Assembly: GCA_003158495.1 (NCBI GenBank)
Contig: PMJT01000080.1
Location: forward strand, 1-9,694
Direction of reading: 5' to 3'
Source of the DNA: Chloroflexota bacterium
GTDB lineage: Bacteria; Chloroflexota; Limnocylindria; Limnocylindrales; CSP1-4
Length of the DNA: 9,694 bases
A model generated the notes under the pieces. It was not told the origin of the DNA. It was given only the letters and a program-made list of their open reading frames with translations, and searched no databases. Positions 1 through 8,065 of this stretch are shown here, one piece after another (position 1 is the stretch's first letter; each line of letters starts with the position of its first letter). The position numbers and the translations under genes are program-made.

Positions 1-760
1 CGCCCTCTCGGTTGCCCAGACCGGCGGCACGGTCGGCGCAGGCTTCGTGGTTGCGGCCGGTACAAACACCTCGGTCAGCAACATCACCGTGACCGGTGCC
101 AAGGCCAGCACGACCTATACCCTCAACAGCCTCGCCGGTGCGGGCACACTGACCCTGGCCGACGCCTCGGGTAATAGCCAGACCCTGACCCTCCAGGCCA
201 CCGCGGCCAAGGGCAGCCAGACCCTCAACTTCGCCAACATGGGCGTCTCGATCACGGTCTCTTCTGTGACCGGCGAGACGGCCGCCAACGTTTCCGCCGG
301 CCTGGCCGCCGGTACTGTCATCACCGGAGCCGGCTCCGGCGCCACCTTCCAGGTCGGTGCCAACCAGGGCGACACCCTGGGCGTCGCGTTCGCCGACGCT
401 CGCACGAGCGCCTACACGGGCTTCGACGCGGCCATCACCGCGTTCACCACCGCCGCCAACAGCGGCGTCGGTACCGCGGTCGCAGCCGGGAACCTGATCA
501 GCGCCACTGACACGGCCATCGGCGCCGTAAGCTCCATCCGCGCCAGCTTCGGCGCGGTCGAGAACCGCCTCAACCACACCGTCGCGTCGATCAACGTCGC
601 GTCGGAGAACCTCAACGCTTCGGAGTCCCGCATTAAGGACCTCGACGTTGCGGCCGAGATGGTGAACTTCACCAAGACCCAGATCCTGCAGCAGGCCGGC
701 ACGAGCATCCTTGCCCAGGCCAACTCTGCTCCGCAGAACATCCTCACCCTGCTCCGCTAG
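1..760 (+). CDS. fliC: Flagellin, C-terminal part (5' end outside window)
   Basis: This is the structural subunit of the flagellar filament, exported through the flagellar type III apparatus. The reading frame is already open at base 2 and ends at TAG 758-760, so the N-terminal D0/D1 region lies upstream of the window. About 252 residues are visible. The first half is low in charge and rich in Ala, Thr, Ser and Gly, with a TYTL...LTL...LNFANMGVSITV pattern as in the variable surface domain of many flagellins. The FQVGANQGD segment follows, typical of the return into D1. The C-terminus has the conserved helix of the D0 domain: NRLNHT, ENLNASESRIKDLD, then AEMVNFTKTQILQQAG and SILAQANSAPQNILTLLR, ending in the usual LLR. 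The family assignment is very secure. The symbol is generic, since the lineage could call it hag or flaA. Confidence 0.95.
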   Translation, partial: ALSVAQTGGTVGAGFVVAAGTNTSVSNITVTGAKASTTYTLNSLAGAGTLTLADASGNSQTLTLQATAAKGSQTLNFANMGVSITVSSVTGETAANVSAGLAAGTVITGAGSGATFQVGANQGDTLGVAFADARTSAYTGFDAAITAFTTAANSGVGTAVAAGNLISATDTAIGAVSSIRASFGAVENRLNHTVASINVASENLNASESRIKDLDVAAEMVNFTKTQILQQAGTSILAQANSAPQNILTLLR

Positions 761-807
761 AAGCGGCGCCGGCCATGCCGGCGTCGCGCCGGCCAGAGCA
801 CAAACAA

Positions 808-836
808 GATCGGCGGGCCTGCTGGGCCCGCCGATC
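808..836. terminator. Bidirectional intrinsic terminator between convergent genes
   Basis: A perfect 12-bp stem (arms 808-819 and 825-836, GATCGGCGGGCC and its complement) encloses a 5-nt loop. On the plus strand it is followed by a T-rich stretch (GATTCTGTTTCGGTTTT), ending flagellin transcription. On the minus strand the sequence after the stem is TTGTTTGTGC, also T-rich, so the same hairpin can end the convergent gene whose stop is at 865. Neither tail is a pure T run. Confidence 0.8.
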
Positions 837-864
837 GATTCTGTTTCGGTTTTGGAGGTTGGTG

Positions 865-1779
865 CTAGCGGCGGCCGACCCGGTTCCGTCGCTGCGACTC
901 GACGGCGAAGAGGCCCATCGCGCCGAAGGCCATCGAAATAAGCAACGCCAGCATCGGCGTGGTGTTGCTGCCCGAGCCATCGGTGCTACCTGAGCTGGTG
1001 GGGGGCGGGGTTGTGGACGAGCGAGGCTGGGACGTCACACCCTCGATCGACTGGAGCGGGGTGGGCGTGGCGCTGGACACCGCCGTCGGCGTGGCGCTTG
1101 ACACGGCCGTCGGCGTGGGTGTGGCCTGGGCGACGGCGACATTGTAGCCAATGCAGTAGGCGTGCTGGCTGGTCGTGCCGATCCCGCGAATGTTCTCACG
1201 GTCGTCGCCGTTGTGGATGTCGTGATAGCAGCGAAGGGCGCCGAAACCGGCGATGCTGGGATTGGCCAACTCGACCACCCAGAGTCCGATCGGAGAGCCT
1301 GAAGTCTGGGCAAGCGTGACCTCGGCCGAAGTAAGGGTTATCGTCGTGGAGCCGGTCCCTGCGCCGTCCCCGCCCGTGACAACTGGTGCACCCACCGCCG
1401 GGGCGCCGCCGGGGGGATAGGCGCCATACATCTGGAACGACCAGCCGTCGGCGCGCGTACAGGCCTTCGGCAGGTCCGTTGCGGGGCTCACGACGGACGT
1501 CTGATAGCTCGTGTCGAGCTGAGCGGCGTGACCGCCCGTGGCGTCTGAGACCGTCGGCGTCCTGTTCGCCGGCACAACCGTGTAGCTCGGGCAGAGCATC
1601 GCAATGAATGTGACCGTGTCGACAGGCCCTGCTGCAGTCGGCGTCGCAGTCGGCGTCGCCGTTACGACGGCATTGGGGCTTGTACCGCCCACCGCGAATG
1701 CCAGGCTCGTTGTCGCCGGGCCGAGAAACGCGACGAGCGACAGAACTGCCACCACAGAAGCAACCCGATATCTGTTCAT
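865..1779 (-). CDS. Secreted, C-terminally membrane-anchored protein with a four-cysteine domain, function unknown
   Basis: A 304-residue protein that I do not recognise by name. Residues 1-30 form a signal peptide (NRYR, then a hydrophobic stretch, then SLAFA). Residues 37-50 are a TPTATPT linker. Residues about 53-215 form the only compact domain, with four cysteines (C63, C107, C184, C209) that could make two disulfides. A strand-rich segment (STTITLTSAEVTL, LWVVEL) and the ending AYCIGYN lie within it. Residues about 219-270 are a disordered Ser/Thr/Pro/Gly linker. Residues about 276-293 are a hydrophobic span, followed by a basic tail (SQRRNRVGRR). The picture is an extracellular domain on a stalk tethered to the membrane. 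There is no clear LPXTG motif. A prealbumin-like or SpaA-like fold is possible, but this is a guess. The start is ATG 1777-1779, preceded by AGAGG at a 4-nt spacing. The gene converges on flagellin and shares its terminator. Confidence 0.8.
   Translation of the reverse strand: MNRYRVASVVAVLSLVAFLGPATTSLAFAVGGTSPNAVVTATPTATPTAAGPVDTVTFIAMLCPSYTVVPANRTPTVSDATGGHAAQLDTSYQTSVVSPATDLPKACTRADGWSFQMYGAYPPGGAPAVGAPVVTGGDGAGTGSTTITLTSAEVTLAQTSGSPIGLWVVELANPSIAGFGALRCYHDIHNGDDRENIRGIGTTSQHAYCIGYNVAVAQATPTPTAVSSATPTAVSSATPTPLQSIEGVTSQPRSSTTPPPTSSGSTDGSGSNTTPMLALLISMAFGAMGLFAVESQRRNRVGRR
1064..1111 (-). repeat. Tandem 24-nt repeat encoding the Ser/Thr/Pro linker
   Basis: Two adjacent 24-nt units (1064-1087 and 1088-1111) differ at only two positions, and a partial third unit follows from 1112. 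In the minus-strand gene they encode two copies of AVSSATPT in the stalk before the membrane anchor. Such in-frame repeats can expand or contract by slippage and would change only the stalk length. Confidence 0.8.
1634..1657 (-). repeat. Tandem 12-nt repeat encoding the N-terminal TPTA linker
   Basis: Two identical 12-nt units (GCAGTCGGCGTC on the plus strand) at 1634-1645 and 1646-1657 encode the Thr-Pro-Thr-Ala repeat just after the signal peptide of the anchored protein. Confidence 0.75.
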
Positions 1780-1815
1780 TCAACCTCTGCCTTTGGGCGA
1801 ATACAGGTTTCCCTA

Positions 1816-1849
1816 CCCCGCCGGTTGAAACGAAGCGCTACACCGGGGG
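1816..1849 (-). promoter_or_regulatory. Possible 5'-leader hairpin upstream of the anchored-protein gene
   Basis: Arms CCCCGCCGGT (1816-1825) and ACCGGGGG (1842-1849) can pair with one bulged base around a 16-nt loop. This lies 37-70 nt upstream of the minus-strand start at 1779. If transcribed it would be a leader hairpin, or it could be a binding site. It matches no riboswitch I recognise. The rest of the gap from 1780 to 2183 shows no recognisable promoter or gene. Confidence 0.25.
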
Positions 1850-2171
1850 CGATCGTCGACCAGCCGTCGGAAGTTAGTGCGCGTTGCAGCCCATCCCGTC
1901 GTCGTCTCGGGTGGCGCGCCATTCGTGCTGGGAGATGGAACACGGCCAACCCATTAGTGCAGGTGCGATGTTCCGAAGGGGTTGCTTCGACCTGTCCGGT
2001 TGGTGCAAGCAAGGCTCCGAGGTCCGGCCGATCGCCGGTCGATATGGGTTCGTAGTGCGAGGCGGGACGCGGCCGTCGTCATGCGGCCCCAACGCGCGCG
2101 CCGCCTACTCTGCTGAAAGGCGCCGATCGACCTTCACGCGGACGGGCCCGCGACGGCGTGCGCCGCTAATC

Positions 2172-2179
2172 GGAAGGTG
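2172..2179 (+). promoter_or_regulatory. Ribosome binding site that fixes the acs start
   Basis: GGAAGGTG lies 4 nt before ATG 2184. The same frame is open upstream to about 1884, but the peptide there is Arg/Ser-rich and has no homology to acetyl-CoA synthetases, whose N-terminus (EELYRPS...) begins only after 2184. The site and the homology together set the start. Confidence 0.7.
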
Positions 2180-2183
2180 TGCC

Positions 2184-4103
<1,920 letters not shown>

Positions 4104-4106
<3 letters not shown>

Positions 4107-4136
4107 AGCGGCGGTCAGTCCTCGGCGATCGCTCTA
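4104..4136 (+). terminator. Weak hairpin overlapping the acs stop codon
   Basis: TAGAGCG (4104-4110, beginning with the stop codon) pairs perfectly with CGCTCTA (4130-4136) around a 19-nt loop. The following bases are TTCGGCGG, not a T run. It may be a poor or factor-assisted terminator, or chance. Confidence 0.3.
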
Positions 4137-4149
4137 TTCGGCGGGGCGC

Positions 4150-4169
4150 CGCGGCTCTCGAGTGCCGCG
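4150..4169. repeat. Imperfect 20-bp palindrome in the acs downstream gap
   Basis: CGCGGC (4150-4155), TCTCGAGT and GCCGCG (4164-4169) form a palindrome symmetrical at 18 of 20 positions, with CTCGAG at its centre. No T tract follows on either strand. It could be a protein-binding site or part of an acs 3' structure. The gap 4107-4475 also holds a 10-bp palindrome, TTCCATGGAA (4350-4359). I see no convincing gene or promoter in it. Confidence 0.5.
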
Positions 4170-4461
4170 ATGACCTCCGGCCGGTCGTACGCCATCGACG
4201 TTATCGATGTCGACCGCCGTCGGCGCGGCGGCTATCGGCTCGATCTTCCCAGCGCCGCGGGCGGCCGCAAGGCCTCCCATCCTGCGCAACGACGCGGACT
4301 CAGACGAGCATCTTCCGGGTCGGCCCGACGGCAACCTCGAATTCGACCGTTCCATGGAATGGTCCATTTGCCCGAACTGCAAACCGGATCCTCCTGGCGG
4401 TCGTTCGACTACGCGTCCGGCGAACGTTCCACGCCCACGCGGATCGATTCCGCCGGCTTCT

Positions 4462-4468
4462 GGAGGAG
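4462..4468 (+). promoter_or_regulatory. Strong ribosome binding site of the TIGR03118-family gene
   Basis: GGAGGAG lies 7 nt before ATG 4476, and a classical signal peptide begins there. The frame stays open upstream to about 4170, but that stretch is Arg-rich and unlike the family, so this start is preferred. Confidence 0.85.
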
Positions 4469-4475
4469 ATCCAAC

Positions 4476-5606
4476 ATGGCCTCGCGTCCCCAACCACCCT
4501 CGCTCGGTCGGCTGCCCTGGCCAGGCTCTCTGAGGCGTCGCGCCGCTTTCGTACCCGTACTACTGATCGTCGGATCGCTGGTTGTCGCGGCGGCCCCATC
4601 TGCGGTCGCTGCCGATAGCGGCGGCTCCCGCTACGTCCAGACGAACCTCGTCTCGGACGTCCCCGGGATGGCTCAGATACTGGATCCGAGCCTCGTCAAC
4701 CCGTGGGGCATGAGTTTCGGTCCCACGCCTCTGTGGGTCTCTGACAACGGAACCGACGTGACGACGCTCTACAAGGGCGCGACGCTGGGCGTGCCCTTCG
4801 CGAAGGTGCCGTTGACGGTCGCCATTCCGGATGGCGCTCCCACGGGCCAGGTCTTCAACGCCGGCCCCGACTTCATGGTCATGGGCTCGAAGGCGCTGTT
4901 CATCTTCGCGTCCGAACACGGCTCGATTGATGCCTGGCGGCAGGGCCTCGCGCCGGCGACCAATGCATTGAGCGTGGTCACCGTCCCCGGCGCCGAGTTC
5001 AAGGGACTCGCGATATCAACTGGCGTCGGCGGCAGCTGGCTCTACGCGGCCGACTTCGCGCACCACTCCATCGACGTCTTCGACGGCGCCTTCGCTCTCC
5101 AGAATTGGCACGGAGCTTTCAAGGACTCGAAGATCCCGGATAGCTACGCTCCATTCAACATTCAGAATCTCGGTGGTCTCCTCTACGTCACGTACGCCAA
5201 GGTCGGGCCCACGGGCGACGACGTAGCCGGCATAGGCCACGGTTTCGTGGACGTGTTCAACACTTCGGGCAAACTCCTCCATCGGCTCGTTCGCCGCGGC
5301 GCGCTCGATTCCCCTTGGGGTATCCAGATCGCACCGACCGGCTTTGGCAAGTTCAGCGGCGACCTGCTCGTCGGCAACTTCGGCAACGGCCGGATCCACG
5401 CCTACAACCGTTTCAACGGCGAGTACGAAGGCACCCTCATGGGCGTCAACGGCAAGCCGATCTGGATCGATGGCCTGTGGGGCCTGCAGTTCGGCAACGG
5501 CGTGGCCGGTATGCCAACGGCACTGCTCTTCACCGCCGGCCCCGACGGTGAAAACCACGGCCTCCTCGGCACCCTGACCCTCGCACTCGACAGCGACGGC
5601 GACTAG
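4476..5606 (+). CDS. Secreted TIGR03118-family protein, predicted beta-propeller
   Basis: A 376-residue exported protein. The signal peptide spans about residues 1-45: a long basic n-region with RRR at 20-22, a hydrophobic core around 24-40, and a probable cut after AVA at 43-45. The mature part matches the TIGR03118 family pattern: QTNLVSDVPGMAQ, then DPSLVNPWGMSFGP, LWVSDNGT, FIFASEHGSIDAW, GLAIS...LYAADF...IDVFD, FNIQNLGGLLYVTYA, GFVDVFNTSGKLL, SPWGIQIAP, GDLLVGNFGNGRIHAYN, and near the end IDGLWGLQFGNG and LLFTAGPDGENHGLLGTL. The recurring short blades suggest a beta-propeller. The biochemical role of the family is not known to me, so none is assigned. There is no PEP-CTERM or other C-terminal sorting tail. 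The protein ends right after the last blade, so it is probably released or periplasm-like rather than anchored. Confidence 0.85.
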   Translation: MASRPQPPSLGRLPWPGSLRRRAAFVPVLLIVGSLVVAAAPSAVAADSGGSRYVQTNLVSDVPGMAQILDPSLVNPWGMSFGPTPLWVSDNGTDVTTLYKGATLGVPFAKVPLTVAIPDGAPTGQVFNAGPDFMVMGSKALFIFASEHGSIDAWRQGLAPATNALSVVTVPGAEFKGLAISTGVGGSWLYAADFAHHSIDVFDGAFALQNWHGAFKDSKIPDSYAPFNIQNLGGLLYVTYAKVGPTGDDVAGIGHGFVDVFNTSGKLLHRLVRRGALDSPWGIQIAPTGFGKFSGDLLVGNFGNGRIHAYNRFNGEYEGTLMGVNGKPIWIDGLWGLQFGNGVAGMPTALLFTAGPDGENHGLLGTLTLALDSDGD

Positions 5607-5628
5607 CCCCGCCGCTTTCCTCTAGCGC

Positions 5629-5670
5629 AGCGGCGCCGCCCCGGATCGGGACGGCGCCGCTCTTTGTCTT
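5629..5670 (+). terminator. Intrinsic terminator after the TIGR03118-family gene
   Basis: A 15-bp stem with one mismatch (arms 5629-5643 and 5647-5661, AGCGGCGCCG against CGGCGCCGCT at the base) closes a 3-nt loop and is followed by CTTTGTCTT. It begins 22 nt after the stop codon of the upstream gene, as expected for its terminator. Confidence 0.8.
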
Positions 5671-5673
5671 GCG

Positions 5674-5710
5674 GATGGCCGGCGGGCGGTGGGTCGGCCC
5701 GCCGGCCATC
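5674..5710. repeat. Second perfect hairpin directly after the terminator
   Basis: A perfect 14-bp stem (arms 5674-5687 and 5697-5710, GATGGCCGGCGGGC and its complement) with a 9-nt loop lies four bases after the preceding T-rich tail. The plus-strand tail (GAATGAGATGATTTCGG) is only weakly T-rich and the minus-strand side is not. It could be a back-up terminator or insulate the convergent minus-strand operon. The 183 bases from 5711 to 5893 hold no gene I can support. Confidence 0.6.
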
Positions 5711-5851
5711 GAATGAGATGATTTCGGGTTGGCTCTAGGGGAGGATCCGCCGACGCTGGACGCGACCGCCGCCAGGCCGATCAGCGCAAAGGCGAGGCAG
5801 GTCAGCGGGGCCAACAGTGGTCAATTCATATGCCCGGCCGACCGACCCGTC

Positions 5852-5881
5852 GGGCAGGGCGAGGCCTTCGGGCGCCTGCCC
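5852..5881 (-). terminator. Possible terminator of the SDR-AKR operon
   Basis: On the minus strand, 12 nt after the aldo/keto reductase stop, GGGCAGG (5875-5881) pairs with CCTGCCC (5852-5858). An inner GCC/GGC pairing closes a CGAA loop, with an asymmetric internal loop between the two stems. No T run follows, so termination here would be inefficient or factor-dependent. Confidence 0.4.
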
Positions 5882-5893
5882 TGGAGGTCTGGC

Positions 5894-6904
5894 TCAGGCC
5901 AGGGCGGCGTCAATCTCGGCCAGCTCGTCGGGCCCGAACGCGGCGCCACCGAGCGCCTTGACGTTGTCCTCGAGCTGCTGGACCGAGCTTGCCCCGATCA
6001 CCGCGGACGTGACTCGCTGATCCCGAATGGCCCAGGCCAGGGCCATCTGGGCCAGCGTTTGCCCGCGCCGGGCCGCGATCTCGTTGAGAGCGCGAATGCG
6101 CGGCAGATTCTGGGCAACTGTGTCTTCGGTCAGGAACCCAGAGTGGGTAACCCTGGATCCGGCCGGGATGCCGTTCAGGTAGCGGTCGGTCAGCTGGCCC
6201 TGGGCGAGCGGCGAGAAGACGATGCAACCGACGCCCTCTGTGCCGAGCACGTCCAGGAGGCGGCCTTCGATCCAGCGGTTGAGCATCGAGTAGCTGGGCT
6301 GGTGGATCAAGACCGGCGTCCCCAATCCGCGCAGTACGTCGATCGCATGCTTGGCCTCTACGGGACCGTAGTTCGAGATGCCGGCGTAGAGCGCCTTGCC
6401 CTGGCGAACAGCCGTGTCCAGCGCGCCCATCGTCTCCTCTATGGGAGTCGCGGGGTCCGGCCGGTGCGAATAGAAGATGTCGACGTAGTCAAGGCCGAGC
6501 CGCTTGAGGCTCTGGTCCAGGCTGGCCAGCATGTACTTGCGCGAGCCGAAGTCCCCGTACGGCCCCGGCCACATGCCGTAGCCGGCCTTAGTGGAGATGA
6601 TGATCTCGTCGCGATGCAGGCGCAGGTCCAGCTCCAGGATCCGGGCCACGTTCTCCTCGGCCGATCCGGGCGGCGGGCCGTAGTTGTTGGCCAGGTCCAG
6701 GTGCGTGATGCCGAGATCGAAGGCCCGGCGAACGATCGCGCGCTGCCGGTCGAGCGGGACCTCGGCGCCGAAGTTGTGCCAGAACCCGAGCGACAACGCC
6801 GGCAGGAGCAACCCGCTCTTACCGGTGCGGCGGTACTGCATCGTGGCGTACCGGTCCGGCGCCGCTTGGTAAGCGTCCCCGAGAGATGCGGTCGGGTCAG
6901 CCAA
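5894..6904 (-). CDS. gpr: Aldo/keto reductase, YghZ/Gpr type (L-glyceraldehyde 3-phosphate reductase-like)
   Basis: A 336-residue NADPH-dependent aldehyde/ketone reductase of the AKR14 type. It follows E. coli YghZ closely through MQYRRTGKSGL, LPALSLGFWHNFG, FDLGITHLDLANNYGPPPGSAEEN, IISTKAGYGMWPGPYG, KYMLASLDQSLKRLGLDYVDIFYSHR, LIHQPSYSMLNRW, FSPLAQG and SAVIGASS. The catalytic tetrad is complete: D70, Y75, K106, H147. YghZ reduces L-glyceraldehyde 3-phosphate and methylglyoxal, but the physiological substrate here is unknown. The context suggests a sugar-derived aldehyde. The best start is TTG 6902-6904, because homologues carry about 12 residues before the MQYR motif and no ATG or GTG serves them. 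An ATG at 6839-6841 would begin exactly at MQYR and is the alternative. Its TTG lies 5 nt after the SDR stop, with AAGGGGG inside the SDR tail as ribosome binding site, which implies translational coupling. Confidence 0.92.
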   Translation of the reverse strand: MADPTASLGDAYQAAPDRYATMQYRRTGKSGLLLPALSLGFWHNFGAEVPLDRQRAIVRRAFDLGITHLDLANNYGPPPGSAEENVARILELDLRLHRDEIIISTKAGYGMWPGPYGDFGSRKYMLASLDQSLKRLGLDYVDIFYSHRPDPATPIEETMGALDTAVRQGKALYAGISNYGPVEAKHAIDVLRGLGTPVLIHQPSYSMLNRWIEGRLLDVLGTEGVGCIVFSPLAQGQLTDRYLNGIPAGSRVTHSGFLTEDTVAQNLPRIRALNEIAARRGQTLAQMALAWAIRDQRVTSAVIGASSVQQLEDNVKALGGAAFGPDELAEIDAALA

Positions 6905-6909
6905 GTCGA

Positions 6910-7938
6910 TCAGGCCCCCTTCGCGAATGTCTTGACGGCGGCCGCCAGGCCGCGTTCGTAGGCCTCTATGAGGCGATCCCAGTCGGCATCCATTGCGGCG
7001 TCGACCTTCTGCCGGGCCGGGTCCGCGTCGAACCAGGCGATGGTCCTCTTGATCCCCTCCGCGTACGGCGTGACCGCGCGGAACTCGGGCACGAAGCGCT
7101 TGATCTTGGTCGTGTCGAAGACCGCGCTGCCCGACTTGTCGCCCGTGAGAGAGCCGGTCTCGTCTGGCATACAGGCGGTGATGAAGTCCGAGGCAATGTG
7201 GACGATCTGCGCCTCGACCCCGGCGGCAGCGGCCGTCTGGCGGTAGATCTGATCCCAGGTGAGGACTTCGTCCGACATGATGTTGAAGGCATGCCCGATC
7301 GCCGCTCGGCGTGCGAGCAGGCCGACGAAGCCGACGGCAAAGTCGCTGTTGTGGGTGATGGTCCAGAGCGAGGTTCCGTCGCCGGGGACGATGACCTTCT
7401 TGCCGGCGCGCATCCGCGCGACCGCGGTGTAGGGCAGCTGCCAGCTGTTGACGCAGAGCGGGACTTGCGTGTCGCCATAAGTGAGAGACGGCCGGACGAT
7501 CGTCACCGGAAACCCGGCCTCGCGATACTCGCGCATCAGCCGCTCTTCGCAGGCGATCTTGTTCCGCGAGTAATCCCAGAACGGGTTGGCGAGCGGCGTG
7601 TCTTCGCGAATGATCCAGTCGCCGAGCGGCTTGAGGTAGGCGCTGGCCGAGCTGATGAAGATGAACTGGCCGGTCCGGTCGCCAAAGAGCCGGATGTCGC
7701 GCTCGATATCTTCTGGTGTGAATGCGACCCAGTCCACGACGGCGTCGAACCGGTGTCCGGCGAGTGCGCGGGTTGTCGCCGCCTCGTCGTGTGCGTCGGC
7801 GAGGATCGTGGTTGTGCCGCGGGCGCGGTCTGGGTCGCTGCCGCGGTTCAGCAGGTACAGGTCGATGCCCCGCTCAACCGCCAGCCGAGTGGACGCGGTG
7901 CTGATGAGACCCGTGCCGCCGATGAATAGGACCTTCAT
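6910..7938 (-). CDS. NAD-dependent epimerase/dehydratase family protein (extended SDR)
   Basis: A 342-residue cytoplasmic Rossmann-fold enzyme. The N-terminus has the dinucleotide-binding loop GGTGLIS at about residues 8-14, with a second strand ending LLNRG at 29-33, a form that often binds NADP through the Arg. FDAVVDWVAF lies around 64-73. The catalytic residues are the serines of ISSASAY (95-101) and the Tyr-x-x-x-Lys pair Y123 and K127 in YSRNK. IVRPSLTYGD at 147-156 and the segment VPGDGTSLWTITHNSDFAVGF at 184-204 are typical of nucleotide-sugar epimerase-like SDRs. The substrate cannot be read from the sequence, and sugar or nucleotide-sugar oxidoreduction is the likely class. Start ATG 7936-7938 has AGAGGAG (7946-7952) at a 7-nt spacing. 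The gene lies downstream of lacI and just upstream of the aldo/keto reductase, probably as a two-gene operon. Confidence 0.85.
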   Translation of the reverse strand: MKVLFIGGTGLISTASTRLAVERGIDLYLLNRGSDPDRARGTTTILADAHDEAATTRALAGHRFDAVVDWVAFTPEDIERDIRLFGDRTGQFIFISSASAYLKPLGDWIIREDTPLANPFWDYSRNKIACEERLMREYREAGFPVTIVRPSLTYGDTQVPLCVNSWQLPYTAVARMRAGKKVIVPGDGTSLWTITHNSDFAVGFVGLLARRAAIGHAFNIMSDEVLTWDQIYRQTAAAAGVEAQIVHIASDFITACMPDETGSLTGDKSGSAVFDTTKIKRFVPEFRAVTPYAEGIKRTIAWFDADPARQKVDAAMDADWDRLIEAYERGLAAAVKTFAKGA

Positions 7939-8013
7939 GCCCGGTCTCCTCTAAGGCGCGTTGGCCGACGATTCGGAGCTGCCCGCGGGCGAGCAGATGT
8001 CCTACCAGAATAG

Positions 8014-8028
8014 CGTCTCTCGGAGACG
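8014..8028 (-). promoter_or_regulatory. Candidate operator upstream of the SDR-AKR operon
   Basis: A perfect 6-bp inverted repeat CGTCTC-TCG-GAGACG sits in the 127-nt gap between lacI and the SDR gene, 76 nt upstream of the SDR start. On the minus strand it abuts TATTCT (8007-8012), a weak -10-like hexamer. The matching -35 region is poor. A LacI-type repressor site is plausible, but the centre is not the CG typical of many LacI-family operators. Confidence 0.35.
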
Positions 8029-8065
8029 TTCCCCTTCGCGCCCGCCCGGCTGCGACTCCCGTCCG

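Noticed and set aside
1780..1870. Possible riboswitch (cyclic-di-GMP type) in the leader of the anchored-protein gene
   Set aside because: There is one bulged hairpin, but none of the conserved core sequences of a known riboswitch class are visible.
1884..2183. In-frame 100-codon extension upstream of acs
   Set aside because: The peptide is Arg/Ser-rich and unlike acetyl-CoA synthetases. A good ribosome binding site and the family N-terminus place the start at 2184.
4170..4475. In-frame extension upstream of the TIGR03118-family gene
   Set aside because: It is Arg-rich with no family similarity, and a signal peptide with a strong ribosome binding site begins at 4476.
4134..4493. 119-codon minus-strand frame in the gap after acs
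   Set aside because: Gly/Arg/Pro-rich composition, overlap with the start and ribosome binding site of the plus-strand gene, and no recognisable domain.
5729..7929. Plus-strand open frames opposite the aldo/keto reductase and SDR genes
   Set aside because: They mirror well-conserved minus-strand genes and show only the biased composition expected from GC-rich antisense frames.
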